Positions 23,060 through 33,703 of a DNA stretch of 64,000 nucleotides are shown here, piece by piece (position 1 is the first letter of the stretch; every line of letters begins with the position of its first letter). Location: positions 244,996,307-245,060,306 of the forward strand of contig NC_073746.1 of the NCBI RefSeq assembly GCF_029784135.1, in the 5' to 3' direction. Origin of the DNA: Toxorhynchites rutilus septentrionalis (Eukaryota; Arthropoda; Insecta; Diptera; Culicidae). The translations under genes and the position numbers were made by a program. The notes under the pieces were generated by a model that was not told the origin of the DNA, ran no database searches, and saw only the letters and a program-made list of their open reading frames with translations.

Positions 23060-25245
23060 TTGAGTATCGTATTAGCTATAAGAAGCAGCTGTGCTCTTAC
23101 ATCTCATAAACCACAGCCATCCACACTTCGTCAAATCAATAACATCGAAAATGAGAACGGTCACATGTTGGACTTCTGTTTCGTTTCACAACGTGATCAT
23201 GCCCCAGTCATATCCGAGGCTCCCGCGCCACTTGTGAAACACGTCCCTCAGCATCCTCCTCTGCTGCTATCCCTTAACACGAAGACACTCACTACTTTCG
23301 AATCAACTATTGTTCCCGTCAACTATAATTTTTTTCAAAGCTGACATCGAAAGCATGTGTGCAGTATTATCGAGTGTTGATTGGAATAGTGTTCTTGACA
23401 AGGATGATATTGACCTCGCAGTGCAGACATCTTCGCATAATCTCGATTATGTGATCGACAGGCATGTTCCGAAACAGTATTCTCCCAATAATCGGGTTCC
23501 GTTGTTGACAAAAGAGCTTAGAAAAATGAAGACATTAAAGAGAGCAGCACTCAGTCAGTATACCAGTGCTAGAACACGTCGTTTGGCGAATCACGTTGTG
23601 TTATCGCTTAGAGAACACTACCGTAGACTGAACCAAATTTATAAGTTACAAAGTAGACGCAGCTTTATCAAACACCAGATTCGCATCCAGCAAAAGCTGA
23701 AATCAAACCCGAAAGCCTTCTGGAAATATGTCAACGAAAGGAAAGCGGCATGCCATCATCAATGTTCTGCAAAGATGAAGTTGCGACTGATACTGAAGAG
23801 ATTCGATGACTTTTCGCACTCAAATTCTCGGGAATGTTTGGTAATGCCACGCTATCACCCGAAGAAGTATCGACAACCGCCAGGAATGTTCCGGTTAATG
23901 AGATTTTGTTGAGCCGAATTCTCGTAAACAGTGAGTGTATCCTCAAGGCTATGGCCAAATTGAAGTCATCAATGTCAGCGGGCCCCGATGGGATACCCTC
24001 ATTCGTACTAAAGAAGTGCGCCCAATCACTGCTCGCCCCGCTCTGCCACGCAATCGCAGTGGCCAAGTTGGAACGCATGGGAGTCTGCGGTAATCTGCTG
24101 GATTGGTTCCAATCTTACCTGACTGGCAGAACAAACTGCGTGAAGATCGGTGATAGTCTATCCTCATGTTTTGCAGCGTTTTGCGGAATACCACAGGTCA
24201 GCCATCTCGGTCCATTTGTTTTTTTTTTTATTTCACTTCAACGATTGCAGTAATCTAGAGAGACCCCGATTACTTTACGCTGAAGACATGAAAATCTCCT
24301 GCCACATCAGATCGATTGACGACGCCATGTTCCTTCAAAGGCAACTGGACTCCTTTGCAGCTTGGTGTGAAACGAATAGGATGGTACTGAAACCCAATAA
24401 ATGCTCAGTCGTGTCGTTTGCAAGAAAACGGAATCCTATCTCCTTCGATTACCGGCTTTCAAACGTTGTTCTACCTCGCGGGAAGTGCGTTAACGACCTT
24501 GGTGTGGTCCTGGATGCATAACTTACATACAAGGATCACATCGCATATATTGTTAACAAGGCATCGAGACAACTTGATTTTTTCCTTCGAACGACGAAAT
24601 CATTTACTGTCTGAAGGCTGTTTACTGTGGCCTCGTTCGCTCCATACTGGAATATTGCTTTGAAGTCTGGAACCCGTACTACCAGAACAGTGTGTACCGC
24701 ATTGAAAACGTGCAACGACGGTTTATCCGTTTCGCTTTGCATTTACTGCCGTGGCCAGATCCGTATAGCCTTCCCAGCTATGAAAGCCGCTGTCATCTAA
24801 TCAATTTAGACACTCTGGAAGTGCGTCGGAATACTGTCCGAGCCATGGTGATATCTGACGTTTAAACCTCACGAATCGACTGTCCTGCCATTCTCCATAG
24901 GATCAATCTTCTGGCTCGTCCAAGGCAGCTTCGGAATGCTGCACTTCTCTGGTTTCCCACCCGGCGGACGAATTACGGTGCTTACGGTGCTGTTACAGGT
25001 CTGCTGCGCATTTTCAACCGTGTAGTCTCTATGTTCGACTTTAACCTGTCCCGTGTTTGTATTAAGCGTAAATTTTTAATGTATTTTAGACCTTGACTTT
25101 GGACAACTTACTAGGCAATGCAAAATTTTTAATGTAATTTTGTAATTTAATGCAATATTTATGTAGAGATAATTTAGATACTAAGACTACCATTGGGGTT
25201 TCTAGTCTGTTGGCAAATGAACAAATAATAAACCCATAAGTCAGT
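23060..25245 (+). pseudogene. decayed non-LTR retrotransposon ORF2 (endonuclease tail and RT)
   Basis: Reading across several frames gives the endonuclease tail (GHMLDFCFVSQRDHAPVI), a linker (KTLKRAALSQYTSARTRR, NPKAFWKYVNERK), the RT entry motif (SSMSAGPDGIPSFVLKKC) and then a deletion straight to GNLLDWFQSYLTGRTN, where a conserved stretch of the RT is missing. Further on come YAEDMKISCHI (the catalytic YADD with Asp changed to Glu) and FAAWCETNRMVLKPNKC, and a C-terminal part with LARPRQLRNAALLWFP. At least four frame changes are needed. The 3' end is probably near 25245, just after AACAAATAATAAAC. It is distinct in sequence from the LINE at the window edges. Confidence 0.88.
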
Positions 25246-26180
25246 GGGAACTCAGAATACAATTCTTAGAATGATCTTAACTTTCCCACTGTTCAGAACA
25301 GCAGAAGGTCCCTAATATGGCTGGAACCGAAATTCTGGCAGGCGGGTTCGCCTCCAAATCAGATAAATAACGAGAGAGTTATATACACATGGACCAGCTT
25401 TTAAACAACGACTTCTATTGGTCAAATAGTGTTAAGCAAAATATCACATTTTAGCTATGCTATCTAATCAATAAAAACAAATTGAGAACCTAATATATTT
25501 TGGTGCAATAGAGAACGTGCGTTAAGCAAAAAATAAAATAGGTAATGAGTTAATAAGGAAGAATGAAAATGAAAATCAAAAGTAAATTTACTGAGTAGCT
25601 ATGGTAATTTAAAATAGGCCAGTCTGAACTGTTGTTTCTAGAGAATTTTTGTCATCAAATTCCTTTTATTAATGTGTCATTTTCGCGTTCTGAGCCTTTC
25701 CTAGAAAAAAAAACGTACAAGGAAGATACGCTGGATTTAATTTGGGATTATGCGTATTTCCTATGGATTATAACGCAGCAATTTCTAAAATATATTGATC
25801 AATACCCTGAATACTTAAACTCGGACAGAATAAATAAACATAGTGATTGAACAGAGTAGTCAGCATGTATCATGTAAGATTATGCAAGCTAAATAAGATT
25901 TGTTTATTTCTTGTGAATTTGAAATATGCATTTACTGAACAATTGTTTTATTGTGTTTTTATATAACAATTGAGGGGCTCAGAAGGAAAGGGGTGTAAGT
26001 GATTTGATCGATTTCTCTCATCAACTTTTTCTTTAGTTAATAACTCAACTGCAAAAACGTTCCAATTTGATTTTGCTATAGAATCCGATAGATGAGGTTC
26101 TAACCTATCTTCCACATTGTCAAATACAGCTGGGAATGTGTTTGCAGCTGAGTTATGACCAAAAGAGAGAGTCGATGACA
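25246..26180. other. no gene seen
   Basis: AT-rich sequence. Short frames at 25632-25850 and 25948-26226 have no recognisable product. Confidence 0.35.
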
Positions 26181-26184
26181 TTAA

Positions 26185-26353
26185 CCTTCCTATACTCGCG
26201 TATAGGTCGGACAGACCGAGCATCAATGAGGTGGCAGAATTGAATGTCTATTAAAACTGAATGAAAAACTGTAAAAAAAACCAGTACCCAGTACACCAGT
26301 ACACAATAGACTGGACTGGACAAATAACGATTTTTCGCGCGAGTATAGGAGTG
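26185..26353. mobile_element. TTAA-target MITE
   Basis: Both flanks are TTAA (26181-26184 and 26354-26357). The ends are inverted repeats: CCTTCCTATACTCGCG on the left and, in reverse complement, CACTCCTATACTCGCG on the right. At 169 bp with no coding capacity it fits a piggyBac-like or other TTAA-using MITE. Confidence 0.88.
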
Positions 26354-26452
26354 TTAAGATTCGTGAAGAAAAAGTCTAAATTGATACATGGCTGATAAAT
26401 ATAAGATTAATACGATTCCTTGCTGTGGTGGCTGAGAGCAGACAAGCGACCT

Positions 26453-26512
26453 TCTTTCTTTCTTTCTTTGTTTTTAAGAGGCTTTAAACTTTGCAGTTCA
26501 TTCGCCTCTATC
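26453..26512 (-). mobile_element. 60-bp hairpin retroposon, copy 1
   Basis: An 11-bp duplication ACAAGCGACCT flanks exactly 60 bp (26442-26452 and 26513-26523). In minus orientation the insert reads GATAGAGGCGAATGAACTG, then CAAAGTTTAAAGCCTC, then an AAAG-rich tail. The body can fold as AGAGGC paired with GCCTCT around AACT-GCAA-AGTT, a GNRA tetraloop hairpin. Target duplication plus A-rich tail indicate LINE-mediated retroposition. A second 60-bp copy is at 44640-44699. The insert landed in a repeat whose other copy is at 32396-32427. Confidence 0.85.
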
Positions 26513-26523
26513 ACAAGCGACCT

Positions 26524-28338
26524 CAAAGAGTTAAAACATTATGTAGAATCACTTTGATGCTGTCGTTAGACTTAACAAAATATTTGATATCAAAAATTGC
26601 TAAACTTACTCTGTTACGGATACACCCATGAAATGACTCTACACTGGAGATATTACAAAGAAAAATATTTCATAAGCAGAACGAAAACTATGATGGCAGT
26701 GTACAAAACAATATCGGCACTGTAGATATGTTTCTGCGATATGACAATATCAGTTTACTTTTGCGATCGATACAGCATTATCTGCTCGCTAAACTATATT
26801 CAGATAGGCGGGTCTTCCTTCGTTCGAAACAACATACGTTTCGATAACAGTTGAATTATTCGCTTCCTGTACTTATGCGAGGCAAAATTGTGCAACTTCA
26901 TGTCGATATTACAATTGCTGGTGCTTTCTACATGTTATTCCAGCATTTCCGCAACGCTCTTCTTATTCCGGGCTTTCCTATTATTTTTCTTCCGGGGGTT
27001 ATCCCGATATAACCTGAGTCATTCTTTTCCAATTCCAATTTCCACTCACCTTTCGCTGGAACTTTCTTCAAGATGTTGTTTCACCTATCTACATCGGAAA
27101 TGGAAATATTCTTCAACAAGTGCTAACTCGTCGTGACATCTCGGCTCCGTTCCGGTAGGCACGGGCTAACATGTTCGTATACACGCTTGCAATTAGTCTA
27201 ATTAATTTACGGCTGCTGTTTGCTTCATGGCCGCCGACTCATGATTATAGCACACTTCTAGTCGCGCTCGGTTCATCCTATTTACCCAAAACATCGGCAC
27301 CGGTTGACGCGCAAACAGCCAATTCCCCGGCACACATTAGTTTCACTTTTGTCGTTTTCTTCACACACCGCGTTCCACCGGCCAAAGCTGGGGCCTAAAT
27401 ATGGCGAAACATTGTTCACTTCTGTAACCGACCAACTTGAACAAAACTCTTGCATTCACATGCGGTGTAGCTTCTCCCATGAAGCGTTAAATATTTGATT
27501 GGCTAAGCTTTTTAATAATAAATCGCTTCGAGCGCTTTGTGACTCATCGACTTTTGCTTACTGGAAGGTGGCAAACCGACCGATATGTGGCCAAAACATG
27601 CAAAATATCAAACTTAGTCCAATTCCCAGTGGAATCCTTGCGATTTGTTGCTTCAATTTCAACCATCCACACCTGCATCCACTTAAGTAAATCACATCCT
27701 GTCTCGGGCAATTAATTTTCCACGGAAGCCACAGGTCACGGATTGGCTGGTTCTTGCTCGAGAACTTGTTCAATGCGAAACACATTTGCAACTATTTGCT
27801 GCTGAAAAGCAACTGAAACCGTCCGTTCTAACGCATCGGGAAATTCAGTCTGAACTATGCCACTCTCGCGATGTGGGAGCAAGTAATCGCAGCGAAGAAC
27901 ACCCCAATCTTACGTCCGACGCTTTAGCGAATCCGGCTGAAATGAGTACCCAAAGAGAACCATGTGCAGGAGGAGGCGATGCAGGTCCGAGGGATCGCGA
28001 GAATGAGTGCTTGTGCTGAAGAGAGCGACTGAAGAAAAACATGTGGGTCGATTGAAAAACAGCTGTTCGAGGAATTAGAGCCGGTTTTTTCTTTCATGAC
28101 TTTCCCGATGATGAGTGATGGAGACATGCGGTATTTCATAAAACCAGTGGTAGAGGGAAGTTATTATTCGTTTTTTCTGGACTTGTAACTGTATCAGACC
28201 TTGTATTGTATTCAATTATTCGAGATCAAACGTGAATCAAATGTCCAATCGTGCCAAATTAGACAAAGCGTGTTGACTCAAAATAGTACAGTGGTTCCTA
28301 ATTTTTTAAACGTTGTGAATCACTATGATTACAATGTA
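26524..28338. other. no gene seen; one GC-richer block
   Basis: The stretch 27130-28040 is GC-richer and non-repetitive (for example around GGCCGCCGACTCATG and GGCGATGCAGGTCCGAGG) and could hold a promoter or non-coding exon. No coding frame with a recognisable product or paired splice sites could be supported. The remainder is AT-rich. Confidence 0.35.
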
Positions 28339-28611
28339 CAGGGTGGCAACGGTTGCTTATTAGTAGAATAAATGTTCATAAAAACACAAGGAATGATTGA
28401 AAATAAACAAAAAAATTATTTCCTGAAAACTTACAATTTATTATTTAGAAATTACATGCTCAGCTAGAATCTCAGTTCACCTTTTTCCTTTATAACCAGC
28501 CGTAGACGTTTCTTGTCCCAGATATTGATCAAGAGTTTCAATAGTGTGACCTTTTGTGCTTCCAATTTTTCTGAGCATGTAAAAATCTCCATGCAAAGTA
28601 ATCCAAAGGAT

Positions 28612-30063
28612 GGTTGTACACCGTTTGTTCTGAGTCAAATATTTGATATTTTTTTGACAGATAAAGTTTGGTTTCAAATTCGTACAAACACTATTTTGTT
28701 TGCCACTCTTCAATTTTCAACAGTGACAAACAATGTCAAACATCGAACATGGAAAAATTCGAATGAAATATTTAAGGTAACCTAACCATGTACCGACAGG
28801 TTCGAAGTACAGGCCGAAGAAATATTGTAGGCGTCCAAAAATTGAATAGGGGAACCCGGGGCAAGAGTGCCATACGGGGCAATAGTGCCCATCTGATTAT
28901 TTTGCCTATTTCCATCTTTTACAATTATTTAACTACAGAGCTTTGTTTTATACAGATACTGCATATATCTCACATATTATCAGCCAGAACCTTAAATATT
29001 TTTTATTGGAAAACAGATAAATACTAACTGAGCTCCTTACAACTGCAATCTGTATAAGAATGCACAGGCGCAAATTAACGGAATACCCTCAGTTTCTATA
29101 TGTTTGCATGACTCCACCCATAAATAAAAATAGAATAATCATTTTTCTTCAACTTACTGTATGAACTAATTTAAATCGTACGCATTTATTCCAATAAAAA
29201 ATAAATTTGTTATCTCTTAACTTCCGGGGCAAAAGGAGCCACTACTACCTACCAAACGCAAATAGTGTAATCGTGGTTGTGTTTGTTGTGGTCATGGTTT
29301 GTAAATATGAACGGGTTTCGTTCCGAAACCAGTGGCAGATGGAAACTATGGTTGTTGCCGTACATTCTGTAAATCATGGAGACGAGCTGGGGAGGAATAT
29401 AGTTCGCCCAGAAGAACATTGGCCAAATATGTGCAGAAGTTAGGCCCTTTTAAAACTGTGTTTTCTAATCAACAGGAGGAGTAACTCGTGAGTCATATCC
29501 TTAATATGCAGAAGTTATTTTATGGGCTGACAACACACGATATCCCGAACCTAGGGTATAAAATCGCAGAGTGAAATAATTAAGATCACTCTTTCGACAA
29601 AACATCGAAATTGGCCGGAGAAGATTGGCTTGTCGGTTTTCGTGAACACCACCAGAACTTGAGTTTGCGTTCTTTGGAACCATCTTGAATTTCACAGTGC
29701 TTTTTTCATCAAAAATTATATTTTTATAAGATTGGCACTCTTGCCCCGTACTGGAAAAATACAAGCCAAAAACATCATTTTTGTAAATGAAACATTTTCA
29801 TAGTAAACATAACTTTTGAACAATTTGATGTATAACTACACCTAAATAGGAGTATAAATGAACAAACCAGCAAAAAAATGGAAAAAATATAACAAAAGAG
29901 CAATCAAAAACGCATATCAGCTTAAGGTGGCACTCTTGCCCCGGGTTCCCCTATTTGCTTGTTGTGTGTTGTGTCGAATATATTTGATCAGTATACGTTG
30001 ACCGAATTTTATCTGTCAAAAAGGGTCAAATATTTGACTTCGGTCAAACAGTGTATAAGCACC
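28612..30063. mobile_element. MITE copy 2, inserted in the transposase gene, hosting a pogo-like element
   Basis: It is in inverted orientation relative to the copy at 3672-4185: ends GGTTGTACACCGTTTG and, in reverse complement, GGTGCTTATACACTG. The flanks are CAAAGGAT (28604-28611) and CGAAGGAT (30064-30071), an 8-bp duplication with one later change, and the reading frame of the host transposase continues across the inferred empty site. The 8-bp duplication suggests an hAT-type MITE. Its interior is interrupted at 28849-29951. Confidence 0.9.
28849..29951 (+). mobile_element. pogo-like transposon remnant nested in the MITE
   Basis: The left end GGGGAACCCGGGGCAAGAG and the right end are perfect inverted repeats through GTGCC. 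The flanks are TA on both sides, and the other MITE copy shows the empty site GAATATTTGC, so the TA duplication is proven by comparison. At about 29290-29440 the plus strand encodes, with one frame change, KYERVSFRNQWQMETMVV and EEYSSPRRTLAKYVQKLG, which is the layout of an HTH_psq DNA-binding domain as in pogo transposases. No DDE catalytic domain remains in the 1.1 kb, so it is a deletion derivative. Confidence 0.88.
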
Positions 30064-30436
30064 CGAAGGATTAAGTGATGAGACAGGCCATTCTTGGGAT
30101 GATATGAAATGGGACAAATTCTGGCGACAGAACTCCTGTGTTGCTTTCGACTGATGAGAAGGTGCAGAGTCCTGTTGAAAACGGTAATTTCCGTCTGGAA
30201 TCAATGTCGAGGCATGGTTGTGGTTCTTCAAAAAATGCTCTATGTAGTAATTAGTATTGATTTTTACTCCTGGCTCGATGAAAAGTAGAGGATGCTTGAC
30301 ATTTTGTGAAATGCCACCCATACCATCACTCCCGACACATTTTGGAACCACTGCACTGTCATTTTATTTCTGAGAACATCAGCAAAATTCGCTGCATATA
30401 CTCTGTCATTCTGTTGATTGTGAGTATCTTGCTCAG

Positions 30437-31461
30437 GGTCCGAAATCTTCGAAGGTGAAAAATGAAGACCGACTCTACTCTCAGTAGTTTCACTTCGACT
30501 AGAACTGCATCGGCAGTCGCCGGCAACAAAAAGTGACTTGACTAGAAAATGAATTGACTAGCGTTGACTTGCGAGGATGACTGGTGAACTAGTCCAGTCA
30601 GTGGTAAATAACCAATTTCTACAACGCAGGGCTCTGCATAATCATAGTCAACTGAGGATAGTCAGCTGACTATCTGACTGACTATATCCGTATTCAGTTA
30701 GTCATGACTTTTGGCTTCTTCACGCAGTTTCTCCGCCAAAACGACTCAACCGTCAGTCTGGCGTTCAGTCGCTATCTCCCTCTACCGACTCGACTATATC
30801 ATTTCATTCTTCCCAGTCAAATCCTCATTGCATTTTGAAGTGACTTCCCCCAAAACGAATTCGTTCCTCTCTCTCTTAGTATATTTATGCATGCAGCGAT
30901 GTTTGAGTTTAACGTGGTTTGACATACGCTACAGGTGAGCTAGATTCTTTTGTATCGTACACGAAAATTACTCACACGTATAAAATAGCGTGCAGTGTGT
31001 GTGCGCTATTTTGCACGCTATTAACTAAAACTAACACGATGACCTTTATAGCATACTTGATAAATGTCTAAGTTCGTTGGTTTGAGTTCACGAAGGGTAG
31101 ACAATAAACTGTCCACTGATGGGGTAATTTCTTTTTTGCATCAGAAATCGTGTTTTAGTTCCTCTTTATATGGACGTAAAATAAGATTGCGTACGTGGAT
31201 ATAAAATTAGTGTCAGGGGGAAATGGAAGTGTGGATTGAAGTTAGTTGAATGAAGAGGTAGATTTGTATTCATTCGTCGAGTCAGTTAAAATAACCACTG
31301 ACTGGACTAGTTCACCAGGCATCCTCGCTAGTCAACGCTAGTCAATTCATTTTCTAGTCAAGTCACTTTTTGTTGTGGGCGACTGCCGAAGCAGTTCTAG
31401 TCGAAGCGAAGCTACTGAGAGTAGAGTCGGTCTTCATTTTTCACCTTCGAAGATTTCGGGC
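30437..31461. mobile_element. foldback element with arms of about 165 bp
   Basis: Left arm 30437-30604 and right arm 31291-31460 are reverse complements at about 95 percent by eye. Shared strings include CCGAAATCTTCGAAGGTG, AATGAAGACCGACTCTAC, CAACAAAAAGTGACTTGAC and GTGAACTAGTCCAGTCAG. There is no coding capacity in the interior, which contains GACT-rich repeats. A truncated copy is at 16855-17405. The target duplication is unclear. Its left edge cuts the transposase gene on the minus strand. Confidence 0.9.
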
Positions 31462-32377
31462 TTTGGCTATTCGTATGCCCAACTAGGCCCGCTGTTATGT
31501 GACCAACTAGCCTCTCTATATATGAGAAAGAATACTCATGAAAATTCAATAAAAATATTTTTAAAAGCGATTTCCATTATCATTTAAAACTAATACATAC
31601 AATAAACTTTTGTTTTACGTTAGAACCGTTTTTTTTCATGATTATTAATCATTTTCAGACCCAATTTTATAATGCGCAAACATTGAATGATTTTTGGAAA
31701 AATCGGCACCATTTTTTAACCTACCTAATAATAAGTTTTTCCAATTTGCTCGTTTTATTGCACCAGCAATTCGCTATTAGGTCTAACGCTGAGAAAATTG
31801 GAGATAGATGGACCGTGTTTCAATATCTATAAAAGACATGAGATGTTCTGAATGTTGAGTCTCACAAGGAATGGTCCTCTCGCGAGGTGGCACATAAGCC
31901 ACACGCCCAGAGGTAACAGTGTTCAACTTCTCTGGGTTGTGTAATTCATTCCGTGAAGTAAAGTCAGCAACGATCCGGGGCTTGTTCTAAACCAGATCGA
32001 TGCACAACCTCGAGTGTATTTCTACCACCATCGAAAAAAAGCTTACAAATCGTTATAGTTACCGAGTCCTACAATGTTCACTAGTTGCCCAAGACTGGAA
32101 AACATTGATATAGCATCGCTCTGGCGATGCTGAAGGCACCTTAATTGTTAATTTGGGTTTCGGTCAAATCAAGACATATGCTCCATCTCGATCGGAGCGT
32201 CTGGCAGTGTGCAATCAAATGTTGCGTATTAAATCTCTGTCGGTCGTATTAAGTGTTGATATGGGTGTCGTACTGGTTGAAATGAACTTTACTTGGAAGA
32301 GATCATTTTATCTTTCCACGCTAATAATCCGTTGTTTATACCGAATACTGTTATATATTATTCACAGAAGACCCGTA
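31462..32377. other. no gene seen
   Basis: The segment 31860-32130 is GC-richer with a short inverted theme (GGTCCTCTCGCGAGG) and could be a retroposon fragment, but I do not recognise it. The rest is AT-rich. Confidence 0.35.
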
Positions 32378-32381
32378 TTAA

Positions 32382-32623
32382 CACTTTGCGGTCGTATGTC
32401 TGCTCTCAGCCACCACAGCAAGAATCATACTAAATTTTATATCCAACTATATGTAATAGTTCACATTTTTCTGAACGATTTTCAATGTTTAGTGAACTTG
32501 TGCACGAACTAATACGCAGTTTCTATGGATAATAGATAACGGTACTCGGTGTAAACAAAAGATTATTGGCGTGGAAAGATAAGAGGATCTCCTCCAAGGG
32601 AAATTATTTCCGACCGCAAAAGG
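32382..32623. mobile_element. possible TTAA-type MITE
   Basis: The left side reads TTAACACTTTGCGGTCG and the right side in reverse complement TTAGCCTTTTGCGGTCG. A further direct copy of GACCGCAAAAGGCTAA follows immediately at about 32633. Positions 32396-32427 match 26411-26441 in inverted orientation. Imperfect termini keep confidence moderate. Confidence 0.5.
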
Positions 32624-33093
32624 CTAATTCGTGACCGCAAAAGGCTAACTCGTGAATAAGTTCATTAAACATTTCAATCCGCTTAGAAAAGTGTAAAAGT
32701 GTAAAATGTATGGTCAAATGTAGTATGTTCCTAAGAGCAGACACACGAACACAAAAAGATGAGGGGGACCCCAACTTGGACAATCGAAAAATTTCGGGTT
32801 ATAACACCAAAAATGTTAACGACCCAAAAACATGAAGTAAATAATTTCTAAATAATTTACTTCATCGCATCGCAGTGTAGGTGAGGTCAAAACGATTTTT
32901 TTTCTCTGACACCTTGTTTTTTTACTTCAAGGTATATTTATTGCAGAATCTATACTCCGGATTTGATTGTTTTTTTCAACATTTTAAAATGTCTTTCTTA
33001 TCGCAAAGCATAGCTGTTTTCCATATTTTGATTTTTTGATATTATATGAGTATTTGAAGTGATGGTTTTTGCTACAAAAAAACAAAAAATGTA

Positions 33094-33210
33094 AGGGGTT
33101 GTATCTAGGACACGACCGCATATCTTCGACGTAGAACTACGCAATTATATTATGCAATCCACTTGTTTACCACTTCAAATATTATTTTAGAAAGCATCGA
33201 AATTTTTGTA
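33094..33210. repeat. dispersed repeat with GACGTAGAACTACG motif
   Basis: About 110 bp match 19291-19400 in the same orientation: GACACGACCGCAT or GACATGACCACAT, then TTCGACGTAGAACTACG, ATTATATTATGCAATCCACTT and a tail with GCATCGAA. Shorter matches lie at 9358-9400 and 50802-50870, and isolated near-palindromes GACGTAGTTCTACGTC at 34838-34853 and GACGTGGGACTACGTC at 44211-44226. Confidence 0.85.
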
Positions 33211-33493
33211 ATAGATTATGTTCTTCGTTACAAATAAATTTGATGAACGTTTTTTTATGTTTGATAGATGCCTAGGACTACCAAAATATGTGAACGGAAG
33301 AATTGTCAAATGTTGCATTTTACATTTCCCTCTGAAATTATTGCACATCTCATGTTTACTTAGTTTACTTAAACACATTCCGAACTACACAACGACAAGC
33401 GAGTACAAAAGTACTCAACACCAAGAAAAACCCCGACTTGCATGAATATTTGCAAAGCGGATTTCTACAGGTACATCGATTAAGATGTCTGTC

Positions 33494-33703
33494 TAGGGGA
33501 AACCGTAAATCGGGTCAATCGAAACTTGACAGTTAGGGTGTTTAGATAACGCTTGACATTTTACAGTTATTCAATAGTTCATCTCATGAAAAATAACATT
33601 TTATTAATTGTGATAGACGCGTAGACATATTTCCTATCAATTGATGCAAACATCTCTCCGATCTGTTGAGAAATGTTCGAGTTATAAGCATTCTAAAAAA
33701 TGC
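33494..33703. repeat. dispersed repeat, inverted partner at 44290-44498
   Basis: Shared in opposite orientation: AAACCGTAAATCGGG, TTAGGGCG/TTAGGGTG, TTTACAGTTATTCAAT, TTGCGATAGATGC-like sequence and GATGCAAACATCTCTCC, then CGAGTTATAAGCATTC. About 210 bp with moderate divergence. The element type is unknown. Confidence 0.8.

Larger units (their letters stand above)
28339..30436 (-). pseudogene. Tc1/mariner-like transposase gene split by a MITE
   Basis: On the minus strand, 30064-30436 encodes HNQQNDRVYAANFADVL, KHPLLFIEPGVKINTNYY, the catalytic FQQDSAPSHQSKATQEF and SSQEWPVSSLNP. The frame then enters the MITE at 28612-30063. Beyond it, 28603 downward continues with LDYFAW and, after a frame change, RKIGSTKGHTIETLDQYL. 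The two halves meet at the MITE target duplication, so the interruption is certain. The 5' half of the gene, including the first catalytic Asp, stops at the foldback element at 30437. The outer 3' terminus is probably CAGGGTGGCAAC at 28339, preceded by TA. It is a dead gene. Confidence 0.88.

Noticed and set aside
27786..28042. GC-rich open frames on both strands
   Set aside because: No homology is recognisable and frames on opposite strands are equally good, so coding was not claimed.
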